Below, piece after piece: positions 35,874 through 43,909 of a stretch of 64,000 nt of DNA. Source of the stretch: Gluconobacter albidus (GTDB lineage Bacteria > Pseudomonadota > Alphaproteobacteria > Acetobacterales > Acetobacteraceae). Under the pieces are notes generated by a model that was not told the DNA's origin, did not search any database, and saw only the letters and a list, made by a program, of their open reading frames with translations. The position numbers and the translations under genes are program-made. How positions within the stretch are numbered: the stretch's first letter is position 1; each line of letters begins with the position of its first letter. The stretch covers positions 248,001 to 312,000 of the forward strand of contig NZ_BEWL01000002.1 of NCBI RefSeq assembly GCF_002723915.1, in the 5' to 3' direction.

Positions 35874-37070
35874 ATGAAACGACGTCATTTCCTGCGGGCA
35901 GCTTCGGCAGCCCCAGCGTCTCTTGCGGTTTCGGCGGCCCTGCCGGCTGCTCAGGCACAGGCGGCCGGAAACGAGGACAACGGAACCGGCCCCTACGGAG
36001 AACTCGACATTGTGGCCAGGTTCGATGGCCCCGGTCCGTCCGGGATCGTGGTGCTTCCGGACGGCCGGACCTTTGTCGGCTTTCCCCGCCACGCCGTGGA
36101 TCACAAGGGTGCCACGCTCGGCGAACTGGTGGACGGAAAGGTCGTGCCTTATCCAAGTCCCGAGATGAGCCTTCCGGGGGCCGTTCCGGCAAAGTGCCTT
36201 GTTTCTGTCCACGGCATGACGACAGACCGTCAGGGACGGCTCTGGGTGATTGATGACGGCAAGCGCGCCGGACATCCACTGCAGCCCGGAGCTGCCAAGA
36301 TCGTCTGTATTGACCCGACGACAAACCGGATCGCTCACAACATCCTCCTCAAGACGCCCGCCCTGCTGCCGGACAGTCACATGAACGACCTGCGGGTCTC
36401 ACTGTCGCACGGCGTTCAGGGGACCGTTTTCGTGACGGACTCGTCTTTCGGCACAAAACCTGCCCTCGTAATCGTTGATGTCGCCACCCAGCAGGCGCGG
36501 CGGGTTCTGACCACCCATCCTGCCATTCTTCCGGAAGCCGGGTTCATGGCCATTGTCGAGGGCGAGCCGCGCCGTTACCTCCCCGGACATCCGCAACTGG
36601 TCTCTGGAGGCGTGGACGGCATTGCCCTGACAAAAGACGAAAAAAATCTCTATTTCTCGCCCCTGACCAGCCGTCGGCTCTACAGCCTGCCTGTGGACCT
36701 TCTGGCAGACCCGACGTCAGACGATACCGTCCTGGCGCCTGCCATCCGCGACGAAGGCGAAAAAGGAGTGGCGGACGGACTGGCGCTGGATGACTATGAC
36801 CGTCTTTACACGACCAATTACGAACATGACTGCATCCTGAGACGCGATCAGGATGGCTCTTTCACAATGATGCTCCGTGATCCACGCGCCCTGTCACCGG
36901 ACGGAATTTTCGCAACGGCGGATCATGTCTATTGCACGTTCGGGCAGTGGAACCGTCTGGCGTCGTTCAATGGCGGCAAGGATCGCCGGGTCACGCCCTA
37001 CCTGCTGGTCCGCTTCCCGATCGAACAGCCGCAGCCCTATGATGCGGTTCCAAAAGGGCAGAAAGCCTGA
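35874..37070 (+). CDS. Tat-exported yellow/MRJP-family beta-propeller protein
   Basis: The 398-residue product starts with a twin-arginine-type signal (MKRRHFLRAASAAPA then a hydrophobic Ala-rich core and AQA). The body matches the major royal jelly/yellow family, six-bladed propellers related to gluconolactonases: 'VVLPDGRTFVGFPRH', 'CLVSVHGMTTDRQGRLWVID', 'HMNDLRVSLSHGVQGTVFVT', 'VDGIALTKDEKNLYFSPLTS' and 'GVADGLALDDYDRLYTTNYE'. Bacterial members are poorly characterised. A lactonase role is conceivable in a sugar-oxidising organism but not proven. ATG 35874 has CGGAGAG upstream; longer frames lack a signal peptide at the start. It is divergent from the TonB receptor. Confidence 0.85.
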   Translation: MKRRHFLRAASAAPASLAVSAALPAAQAQAAGNEDNGTGPYGELDIVARFDGPGPSGIVVLPDGRTFVGFPRHAVDHKGATLGELVDGKVVPYPSPEMSLPGAVPAKCLVSVHGMTTDRQGRLWVIDDGKRAGHPLQPGAAKIVCIDPTTNRIAHNILLKTPALLPDSHMNDLRVSLSHGVQGTVFVTDSSFGTKPALVIVDVATQQARRVLTTHPAILPEAGFMAIVEGEPRRYLPGHPQLVSGGVDGIALTKDEKNLYFSPLTSRRLYSLPVDLLADPTSDDTVLAPAIRDEGEKGVADGLALDDYDRLYTTNYEHDCILRRDQDGSFTMMLRDPRALSPDGIFATADHVYCTFGQWNRLASFNGGKDRRVTPYLLVRFPIEQPQPYDAVPKGQKA

Positions 37071-37084
37071 ACCCGAAACGCAAA

Positions 37085-37115
37085 ACGCCCCGGCAGAATT
37101 CATCCACCGGGGCGT
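37085..37115 (-). terminator. Rho-independent terminator for the yidB side
   Basis: ACGCCCCGG and CCGGGGCGT pair around a 13-nt loop. Read on the minus strand the stem is followed by TTTT, so it terminates the yidB-direction transcript; for the plus strand it offers only the stem. Confidence 0.75.
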
Positions 37116-37143
37116 CTGCAGACCTGTATGTCTGAACCGGATA

Positions 37144-37503
37144 TCAGGCCGTTGTTGACGGTGCCTGACCTTCTGGAGTGTGCTTGTCCACGGCAGCCGG
37201 GAGAAGCTGTGCCAGCGCAGGAAGGATTGTCCCGGCGGGCAGGCCCGTCTTGGCCACGATCGTCTGGATCTGCTGGTCCGTCAGAAGGCTGCGCAACTCG
37301 TCAGTGGTGATGGGCAGGTTCTCGCCATTGCCGATCCAGGAGTGGATCTTGTCGGTCAGCCCGGCGCTCTGGGCCTGGCTCAGCAGCATGTTAAGGCCGT
37401 CACCTTTGAGGAATTCGCCGATGCTGCCGCCGAATTTATCGCCAAGCTGGCCGCCGATCGCGCCCACAGCCTGGTTCATGAGGTTTCCAAGAAAGCCGCT
37501 CAT
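37144..37503 (-). CDS. YidB-family protein
   Basis: The 119-residue protein matches YidB/DUF937: glycine-rich N-terminus 'MSGFLGNLMNQAVGAIGGQL', 'GLTDKIHSWIGNGENLPIT' and the conserved 'ELRSLLTDQQIQTIVAKTGL' with 'ILPALAQLLPAAVDKHTPEG'. The function is unknown. It is 54 nt downstream of minE on the same strand and ends in front of a terminator, so it may belong to the minDE transcript. Confidence 0.9.
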   Translation of the reverse strand: MSGFLGNLMNQAVGAIGGQLGDKFGGSIGEFLKGDGLNMLLSQAQSAGLTDKIHSWIGNGENLPITTDELRSLLTDQQIQTIVAKTGLPAGTILPALAQLLPAAVDKHTPEGQAPSTTA

Positions 37504-37557
37504 CCGTGTTGTTCCGTTCTTTCAGGCGCGGCGTTTCGGGCCGCAGTTGGTCCAGTG

Positions 37558-37839
37558 TTAGGAAGTCCGCTTGCCGCTGAGTTCCTGCGGAACCTCGACG
37601 TCGATTTCGAGCATGGAGCAGCCACTGCCACGATCAACCTTGATCTGGACCTTGTCCTGATCGACGGCGACATGGCGCGCGATGACTTCCATGATTTCCT
37701 TGTGAAGCTGACGGATCAGGTCGGACTCACCGCTTTCTCCCCCCGAACTGCGTTCATGAGCGAGCAGGATCTGGAGCCGATCCTTGGCGACGCTGCTGGA
37801 CTGCTGGCGTCGTGCGAAAATATTTGCGAGAAAACTCAT
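37558..37839 (-). CDS. minE: Cell division topological specificity factor MinE
   Basis: MinE stimulates the MinD ATPase and drives the pole-to-pole oscillation that places the septum. The 93-residue product has the membrane-binding start '[11 protein letters not shown]', the anti-MinCD helix region '[15 protein letters not shown]', then '[20 protein letters not shown]' and the dimerising beta domain. The chosen ATG lies 4 nt after the minD stop; an in-frame ATG 11 codons earlier is within minD. Confidence 0.95.
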   Translation of the reverse strand: MSFLANIFARRQQSSSVAKDRLQILLAHERSSGGESGESDLIRQLHKEIMEVIARHVAVDQDKVQIKVDRGSGCSMLEIDVEVPQELSGKRTS

Positions 37840-37843
37840 GAAC

Positions 37844-38656
37844 TCATGCGTCCCTCTTGAAAAGCCAGTCAAGGAAACCGCGCTTTTCGACTGGAACCGA
37901 GACTTCGAGCTTCTCGCCGCTCAGGCGACGGGCTGCTTCGAAATAGGCGCGGGCAGGAAGGCTCGTGGGCGCAGCCAGAGTGACAGGTGCGCCGACATTG
38001 GAGGATTTCAACACATCCTCGCTTTCCGGAACAATGCCCAGTAGCGGGATGGACAGGATTTCGAGCACGTCTTCGACGCTCAGCATTTCCTTGCGCGCAG
38101 CGCGGGCCGGGTCGTAGCGGGTCAGAAGCAGGTGCTTGTCGACCTTCTCGCCCTGTTCGGCCTTTTTGGTCTTGCTGTCGAGCAGGCCGATGATCCGGTC
38201 GGAGTCACGCACCGAGCTGACTTCGGGATTGGTGACGATCACGGCCATATCGGCATGATACATGGCAAGCTGTGCGCCACGTTCGATGCCGGCCGGGCTG
38301 TCGCAGATCACCCAGTCGAACTTCTCGCGAAGCTCGTCCATCACGCGGGCCACGCCCTCGGAGGTCAGAGCGTCCTTGTCCCGGGTCTGGGAGGCCGGAA
38401 GGATCGACAGCGTCTCACAACGCTTGTCGCGGATCAGCGCCTGCGACAGGCGGGCATCGCCCTGTACGACGTTGATGAGATCGAAAACCACCCGGCGCTC
38501 GGCGCCCATGACCAGGTCAAGGTTCCGCAGCCCGACATCGAAATCAACCACCACCACATTCTGCCCGCTCTGAGCGAGAGCGGCGCCGAGCGCGGCGGTT
38601 GATGTCGTCTTGCCGACGCCACCCTTGCCGGAAGTGACAACCAGAACCTTGGACAT
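37844..38656 (-). CDS. minD: Septum site-determining ATPase MinD
   Basis: MinD is the membrane-cycling ATPase of the Min system. The 270 residues show the deviant Walker A '[17 protein letters not shown]', '[19 protein letters not shown]', '[18 protein letters not shown]', and a C-terminal amphipathic membrane-targeting helix '[13 protein letters not shown]'. It lies between minC and minE in the standard order. A gap of 149 nt separates it from minC, so a separate promoter is possible. Confidence 0.97.
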   Translation of the reverse strand: MSKVLVVTSGKGGVGKTTSTAALGAALAQSGQNVVVVDFDVGLRNLDLVMGAERRVVFDLINVVQGDARLSQALIRDKRCETLSILPASQTRDKDALTSEGVARVMDELREKFDWVICDSPAGIERGAQLAMYHADMAVIVTNPEVSSVRDSDRIIGLLDSKTKKAEQGEKVDKHLLLTRYDPARAARKEMLSVEDVLEILSIPLLGIVPESEDVLKSSNVGAPVTLAAPTSLPARAYFEAARRLSGEKLEVSVPVEKRGFLDWLFKRDA

Positions 38657-38805
38657 GAATACTCCAGAAAAACGTCTCTTCGGTCTGCGCCTGCCTGTAA
38701 CAGGTCAACGCGGGCCGATTTCTTATTCTATGAATGTTTTACACCCCGCGGCAACCTGCGAATAGGGGTGCTTTCATGGCAGCCTACGTCACGTTATTGC
38801 CCGGA

Positions 38806-39534
38806 TCACGCAGGCAGCGGCAGCACGCGGACCCGGTCCTCATCCAGAGCGGCCTGCGCAGCGTGCCCCAGAAGCGCGGGATCAATGTCTTCCGTAACGG
38901 CATAATAGCCATCAAGAGCCAGCAACTCGGCCTGCATGCGGCTTGCGAAAATACGGCTCTGGGACTGCCCGCCCACGCCCGCAATCGCTCGTCCACGCAG
39001 GGTTCCGTAAACGTGGATTGAACCCGCAGCCACGATTTCAGCGCCAGAAGACACCGATCCGAGGATAATCACATCGCCCTGCATATGCTGGATGCTCTGA
39101 CCCGACCGCACAGTCTGGTCGATAATGAGGGTCCCGCCGCCTGAAACCGGCCCCGCTGCACTGGTAGAAGGATCTTCCGGAATCTCGACTTCCCCGGCCG
39201 GCCGGCCACCATCCAGCATTTCCGGCCAGTCCCAGTGCGCGACAGCCGGCCAGTGCCGGCTTCCACCCTCAAGACCGATAATCCGGACACCCCGGCCCCG
39301 GATATCGTCCAGAAGCGTGCCCAGACCCGGCGTGTTTTCGTTGAGGAGGCCGAGATCCAGAATGATCGGTTTTCCGGTGAACAGTCCGCCGGATCGGGCG
39401 ACCTGATAGTCGAGGCCGTTCAGCCAGAGGGGGAGGGGCGCCTCGGGGGACAGGACGAGCGCGAGGAAGGAGCGGCCGCGTGCGCGGATGCGCATGGGGG
39501 CAGTCGAAGAGGGTGCGGAAACGGGATCGGGCAT
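38806..39534 (-). CDS. minC: Septum site-determining protein MinC
   Basis: MinC inhibits FtsZ away from midcell. The 242-residue product has an N-terminal FtsZ-interacting domain ('RGRSFLALVLSPEAPLPLWL') and a C-terminal MinD-binding beta-helix with 'TVRSGQSIQHMQGDVIILGS', 'GAEIVAAGSIHVYGTLRGRA' and 'ARIFASRMQAELLALDGYYA'-like sequence. I placed the start at ATG 39534; longer frames reach 39636 and overlap the divergent gene. The ribosome binding site is weak. Confidence 0.93.
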   Translation of the reverse strand: MPDPVSAPSSTAPMRIRARGRSFLALVLSPEAPLPLWLNGLDYQVARSGGLFTGKPIILDLGLLNENTPGLGTLLDDIRGRGVRIIGLEGGSRHWPAVAHWDWPEMLDGGRPAGEVEIPEDPSTSAAGPVSGGGTLIIDQTVRSGQSIQHMQGDVIILGSVSSGAEIVAAGSIHVYGTLRGRAIAGVGGQSQSRIFASRMQAELLALDGYYAVTEDIDPALLGHAAQAALDEDRVRVLPLPA

Positions 39535-39611
39535 CGTGAAAATCGTCGGACCTGTGTCGGGCAGTCGGTGAGGCTCTTGTGAGCGGGTATCGGCTGACTT
39601 AGAAAGTGGCA

Positions 39612-40280
39612 ATGCGTATCCTGCATCACCTTCCACTTTCTCCGCAATGCCGTCTTGTGAGGCTTGCCCTCACCGAGAAGCGACTCCCGTTCGAACCCGT
39701 CATCGAGCGGGTGTGGGAGCAGCGCGAGGAATTCCTCCGTCTCAATCCGGCAGGCGAAGTGCCTGTGCTGGTTGAGGAAAATGGTCTTGCCGTGCCTGGC
39801 GGACGTGTCATCTGCGAATATCTGGAAGACGCCTATCCCGATACGCCGCTTCTGGGGCGCACCTTTGCCGAGCGGGTCGAGACCCGGCGGCTCGTGGACT
39901 GGTTCGACACCCGTTTTGCGCAGGAAGTCACCCGGAACCTTCTGGGCGAGAAGGTGGACAAGCGCCAGTTCGGGCGGGGCCATCCAGACGGCAATGCGCT
40001 GCGGGCGGGTTACGCGAACATGCGCTTTCATCTCGATTATATCGGCTGGCTTGCGGAAACGCGGTCCTGGCTGGCCGGGCCTGCGCTGTCGCTCGCGGAT
40101 TTCGCAGCCGCGGCCCATCTGTCGGCGCTCGATTTCATCGGCGACGTGAACTGGTCCAAGGCGCCCGCGGCAAAGGATTGGTATGCCCGGGTGAAATCCC
40201 GGCCCTGTTTCCGGGGTCTGCTGTCTGATAAGGTCAGTGGCATCACGCCGCCCGCGCATTACGCCAATCTGGATTTTTGA
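39612..40280 (+). CDS. Glutathione S-transferase family protein
   Basis: The 222-residue protein has an N-terminal thioredoxin-like GST domain ('PLSPQCRLVRLALTEKRLPF', the cis-Pro segment 'NPAGEVPVLVEENG' and 'VICEYLEDAYP') and an all-helical C-terminal domain ('WLAGPALSLADFAAAAHLSA', containing the N-capping Asp). The first-domain 'PLSPQCR' offers a Ser and Cys near the glutathione site. The substrate is unknown. The start is ATG 39612 (GTG 39606 is possible). The next gene begins 8 nt after its stop. Confidence 0.92.
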   Translation: MRILHHLPLSPQCRLVRLALTEKRLPFEPVIERVWEQREEFLRLNPAGEVPVLVEENGLAVPGGRVICEYLEDAYPDTPLLGRTFAERVETRRLVDWFDTRFAQEVTRNLLGEKVDKRQFGRGHPDGNALRAGYANMRFHLDYIGWLAETRSWLAGPALSLADFAAAAHLSALDFIGDVNWSKAPAAKDWYARVKSRPCFRGLLSDKVSGITPPAHYANLDF

Positions 40281-40288
40281 GGCCTGTG

Positions 40289-41467
40289 ATGATGAATCCC
40301 GATGTGATTGTGCTTGGAGCAGGTGCAGCGGGGCTGATGGCGGCGGCTGTCTCAGGGCAGAACGGTGCACGGGTTCTGGTTCTGGATCACGGGCCGGAGC
40401 CGGGACGCAAGATCCTGATTTCGGGGGGCGGACGCTGCAATTTCACGCATCTTGAAACCGGCCCCAACTGTTTCATTTCCCAGAACCGACATTTCGCCCG
40501 CTCGGCGCTGGCGCGGTATACGCCGCAGGATTTCCTCAAGCTCGTGAACCGCTATGGCATTGCCTGGCACGAGAAGGCGCGCGGGCAGCTTTTCTGTGAT
40601 GGCTCGGCTGGGCAGATCGTGGACATGCTGGTTTCGGAGGGTCGGGCGGCTGGCTGCGAATTCCGAATGCAGACGCGGATTCTGGATGTCCGCCGGGCAG
40701 AGCACGGATTTATTGTCGTCACGGATGGCGGCGAGATCCGCACGGGCTCTGTGATCCTTGCGACTGGTGGGCTGTCCATTCCCAAGCTCGGGGCGTCAGA
40801 CCTGTCGCTGCGGCTGGCGCGGAAATTCGGACTGCGCGTGGTGCCGACGGCCCCGGCGCTCGTGCCGCTGGTTCTGGGAGATGCCGATCCGGAACTTGCA
40901 GGCGTTTCGCTGCCGATCGTGGCGCGGGTGGGCAAAAAAGGCCCGCGGTTCGAGGATGGGATGGTCTTCACCCATCGCGGCGTGTCAGGCCCGGCAATTT
41001 TGCAGATTTCGTCCTATCTTGAGAGCGGCGATGCGGCGCAGATTGACCTGCTGCCGGGACAGAATGCGCTGAACGTGCTGCTGAAGGTGAAGAAAGACCG
41101 ACCGAAAGCCCTCCCGCCGAGCCTGCTGGAAGCGCTGCCCCAGCGGCTGGCGCGTGTTCTGGCGGCGGGAATGGGCGATACGATGCTGGCGAACCAGCCG
41201 GACCGCGCAATCAAGGCGCTGGCCGAGCGGATTTCGAACTGGCAGCTCCGTCCCGCCGGGACCGAGGGTTATGCCAAGGCGGAAGTCATGCGCGGCGGGA
41301 TCGACACGCGGGACCTGTCATCCCAGACGCTGGAGGCCCGGGAAATTCCCGGACTTTACGCGATCGGGGAAGCCGTGGACGTGACGGGCTGGCTTGGTGG
41401 GCACAATTTTCAGTGGGCCTGGGCAAGTGGTGTGGCGGCAGGGCAGGCGGCAGGCGGGCATCGCTGA
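40289..41467 (+). CDS. YhiN/HI0933-family FAD-dependent oxidoreductase
   Basis: The 392-residue flavoprotein has the FAD-binding 'VIVLGAGAAGLMAAAVSGQN', the family's 'GRKILISGGGRCNFTH' motif, 'GSVILATGGLSIPKLGASD', 'FTHRGVSGPAILQISSYL' and the C-terminal 'GLYAIGEAVDVTGWLGGHNF'. The family is conserved but its reaction is undefined. The ATG at 40289 follows GAGG; it is likely cotranscribed with the GST gene. Confidence 0.92.
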   Translation: MMNPDVIVLGAGAAGLMAAAVSGQNGARVLVLDHGPEPGRKILISGGGRCNFTHLETGPNCFISQNRHFARSALARYTPQDFLKLVNRYGIAWHEKARGQLFCDGSAGQIVDMLVSEGRAAGCEFRMQTRILDVRRAEHGFIVVTDGGEIRTGSVILATGGLSIPKLGASDLSLRLARKFGLRVVPTAPALVPLVLGDADPELAGVSLPIVARVGKKGPRFEDGMVFTHRGVSGPAILQISSYLESGDAAQIDLLPGQNALNVLLKVKKDRPKALPPSLLEALPQRLARVLAAGMGDTMLANQPDRAIKALAERISNWQLRPAGTEGYAKAEVMRGGIDTRDLSSQTLEAREIPGLYAIGEAVDVTGWLGGHNFQWAWASGVAAGQAAGGHR

Positions 41468-41590
41468 GGGGGCATTGCCACAGGATTGCCATGCTGGCGT
41501 TCGATCAGGCGGAAACCGATGACGCGGCGATCCGTTTGCGTTTCTCTGATGTCCGGTTTTCAATCCGGTCGATTTAAGGACACATCCATT

Positions 41591-41836
41591 ATGTCTCGTT
41601 CCGTTTTCCGTCATGTTCTGCGTACTGCGGCAGGTCTGTCTTTTCTGGGGCTGGGAGCGTGTGTCGGGACGGCGGCGCCGGGGCCGATTCCGCCGGGCAC
41701 GCCCATTGCCGGCTATGGTTATACCTGCAAGGCCGGGATCTATACCTGCAAAATGCCGACACAGGTTCCGCTCGGGGCGCCGTGTTCGTGCCCGGGTCTG
41801 GGAGCGGCGTCTTACGGAAATATCCACCAGCCGTAA
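41591..41836 (+). CDS. Small Cys-rich lipoprotein of unknown function
   Basis: The 81-residue product has a signal peptide with lipobox LGAC (Cys24). The mature part is Gly/Pro rich and contains two near-repeats, YTCKAG and YTCKMP, and a 'PCSCPG' segment, giving four cysteines after the lipid-modified one. I recognise no family. ATG 41591 has AAGGA upstream. The preceding 123 bases after the flavoprotein gene hold no other gene. Confidence 0.7.
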   Translation: MSRSVFRHVLRTAAGLSFLGLGACVGTAAPGPIPPGTPIAGYGYTCKAGIYTCKMPTQVPLGAPCSCPGLGAASYGNIHQP

Positions 41837-41883
41837 GACGCGTGGCATTGGCCGTATTGCGTTGAACGGGTAGGACATGCGCC

Positions 41884-43116
41884 ATGCAGGAGAATATTTC
41901 CGGAATGGCGCAGTTTTTCCCCTGGATTGTTGCGGCGGTCGCGCTGGTGGTTGCTCTGCTGGCGATCCTGCGGGGCGGCAGCGGGGGCGGGCAGCTCGAG
42001 CGGCTTCTTGAGCGTGAGGCTCAGGAGCGCTCGCAGGACGTTGAATACCATCGGGCCCATCTGTCGGAAGTCGAGCGCGTCCTGTCGGGGCGGCTGGACC
42101 AGTTCCGGCTGGAAACCAGCGAGCGGCTGAGTACGCTGGCCCGTAATCTGGGGCAGGATCAGGCCGAAGGGCGTCTCCTGCTATCGGATGCACTGCGGGA
42201 GATGGCGCAGAGCCAGAATGAACAGATCGAGCGCATCCGGGCGACCGTGAATGAGCAGCTTCACGGTGCTGTGGAAAAGCAGATGCAGACCAGTTTCCAG
42301 CGCGTGGTGGAGCAGTTCAGCGCCATGCAGAAGGCGCTGGGCGAGGTCACGAGTGTGACGGCGCAGATCGGTGACCTGAAGCGGCTGTTCTCGAATGTGA
42401 AGACACGCGGGGGGTGGGGCGAGGCGCAGTGCCGCTCAATTCTGGACGATATTCTTCCTGAGGGCAGCTATGATACCAATTTCCGCCTCGGAACGGCAGG
42501 TGAGAACGTCGAATTTGCGGTGAAGATGCCGGTGCGGGGCACGGAGACGCCGCCACGGCTGGCGATTGACAGCAAATTCCCGACCGAAGCCTATGAAAGG
42601 CTGCTGAATGCCTCGGATGCCGGGGATGCGCTGGCGGAACGTCAGGCGCGGCGCGAACTGGAAAACGTGATCCGGTTTGAGGCAAAGAAAATTGCCTCCA
42701 AATATATCCTTCCGCCCGTGACCGTTGAATTTGCCGTGCTGTATCTGCCGACTGACGGGCTTTATGCCGAAATCGCCCGGATGCCTGGCGTGATTGACGA
42801 AATCGGGCGCCTGCACCGTGTAATGGTGATGGGGCCATCGCTTCTGCCGGCGATGCTCCGGACCGTGCATCTTGGATATGTCACGCTGACGCTTGAAGAA
42901 CGGACAGAGGCGATTGCCGGGCTTCTGGGGGCGACGCGACAGGAGATGCTGCGGATGGACCAGGTGTTAGAAAAGCTGCACCGCAACGCCGGGACGATGG
43001 GCAATACGATCGAAGAAGCCCGCCGGCGGACGCGCGTGCTCGGGAGGCGTCTGCGGGCGCTGGACGGAACGACGGACGACATCGAAGAGGCGCTGGACGA
43101 ACCGCCTTCTTCCTGA
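41884..43116 (+). CDS. rmuC: DNA recombination protein RmuC
   Basis: RmuC proteins limit DNA inversions and contain a PD-(D/E)XK nuclease-like core. The 410 residues show an N-terminal membrane anchor ('FFPWIVAAVALVVALLAIL'), a long coiled coil (about residues 40-150), and the RmuC core 'RGGWGEAQCRSILDDILPEG', 'RLAIDSKFPTEAYERLLNA', 'YILPPVTVEFAVLYLPTDGL' and 'VMVMGPSLLPAMLRTVHLGY'. ATG 41884 starts the protein; 47 nt separate it from the lipoprotein gene. Confidence 0.94.
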   Translation: MQENISGMAQFFPWIVAAVALVVALLAILRGGSGGGQLERLLEREAQERSQDVEYHRAHLSEVERVLSGRLDQFRLETSERLSTLARNLGQDQAEGRLLLSDALREMAQSQNEQIERIRATVNEQLHGAVEKQMQTSFQRVVEQFSAMQKALGEVTSVTAQIGDLKRLFSNVKTRGGWGEAQCRSILDDILPEGSYDTNFRLGTAGENVEFAVKMPVRGTETPPRLAIDSKFPTEAYERLLNASDAGDALAERQARRELENVIRFEAKKIASKYILPPVTVEFAVLYLPTDGLYAEIARMPGVIDEIGRLHRVMVMGPSLLPAMLRTVHLGYVTLTLEERTEAIAGLLGATRQEMLRMDQVLEKLHRNAGTMGNTIEEARRRTRVLGRRLRALDGTTDDIEEALDEPPSS

Positions 43117-43171
43117 GGCTCCGGCCTTAAGACCGATTTTAATTGGATGACATGGTGGGCTGCCCCATGTG

Positions 43172-43909
43172 ATGATGATGACCATGACGTCCGCACATGA
43201 CTCCGGGGCGCCTGAGCGCCTTTCCGAACCTTCTCCCCGGCTTCTGCTGATCGAGGACGACGACAGCATTGCGGCCGAGGTCGTGGAGGAACTCACGACG
43301 CGCGGCTATGACGTCACCCGGGCTGCGACGGGTGTCGAGGGGCTGGACCATGCCTGTACCGGGCAGTTCGATCTGATGATCGTAGACCGGATGCTGCCGG
43401 AACTGGACGGCCTGACGGTGATCGAGAGCGTGCGTGCGCAGCGGATCACCATTCCCGTCCTGGTGCTTTCGGCGCTTTCAGCCGTGGATGACCGCGTTAG
43501 CGGCCTCAAGGCGGGGGGGGATGATTACCTGACCAAACCCTTCGCCATGGAAGAACTCGCTGCCCGTCTGGAGGCTCTGCTGAGGCGTCCGACGGACAGT
43601 CGTGTGACGGTGCTCCGCGTTGGTCCGCTTGAGATGGATCTGATCGAGCGCCGGGTGTTCCGGAACGCGCAGGAAATTGATCTGCTTCCGCGGGAATTCC
43701 GTCTTCTGGAATACATGATGCGCCGTCCGGATACGGTGCTGACACGGACGATGCTGCTGGAGGATGTGTGGAATTACCGTTTCGTTCCGCAGACGAATCT
43801 GGTGGATGTCCATATCGGAAAACTGCGTCGCAAGATTGATCTGCCCGGCGAGCCGCCGCTCATTCACAGTATTCGCGGCGCCGGGTTCAGTCTGCGTGTC
43901 ACGGGCTGA
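43172..43909 (+). CDS. OmpR-family response regulator
   Basis: The 245-residue protein has a receiver domain with the acidic pocket 'LLIEDDDS', phospho-acceptor Asp72 in 'LMIVDRMLPELDG', a switch Ser in 'VLVLSALSAVDD' and Lys in 'DDYLTKPF', followed by an OmpR-type winged helix ('PREFRLLEYMMRRPDTVLTR', 'VDVHIGKLRRKID', 'IRGAGFSL'). A run of possible starts (GTG 43169, ATG 43172/43175/43178) precedes it. Its stop is overlapped by the kinase gene start, so the pair is coupled. It probably regulates the downstream efflux operon. Confidence 0.93.
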   Translation: MMMTMTSAHDSGAPERLSEPSPRLLLIEDDDSIAAEVVEELTTRGYDVTRAATGVEGLDHACTGQFDLMIVDRMLPELDGLTVIESVRAQRITIPVLVLSALSAVDDRVSGLKAGGDDYLTKPFAMEELAARLEALLRRPTDSRVTVLRVGPLEMDLIERRVFRNAQEIDLLPREFRLLEYMMRRPDTVLTRTMLLEDVWNYRFVPQTNLVDVHIGKLRRKIDLPGEPPLIHSIRGAGFSLRVTG

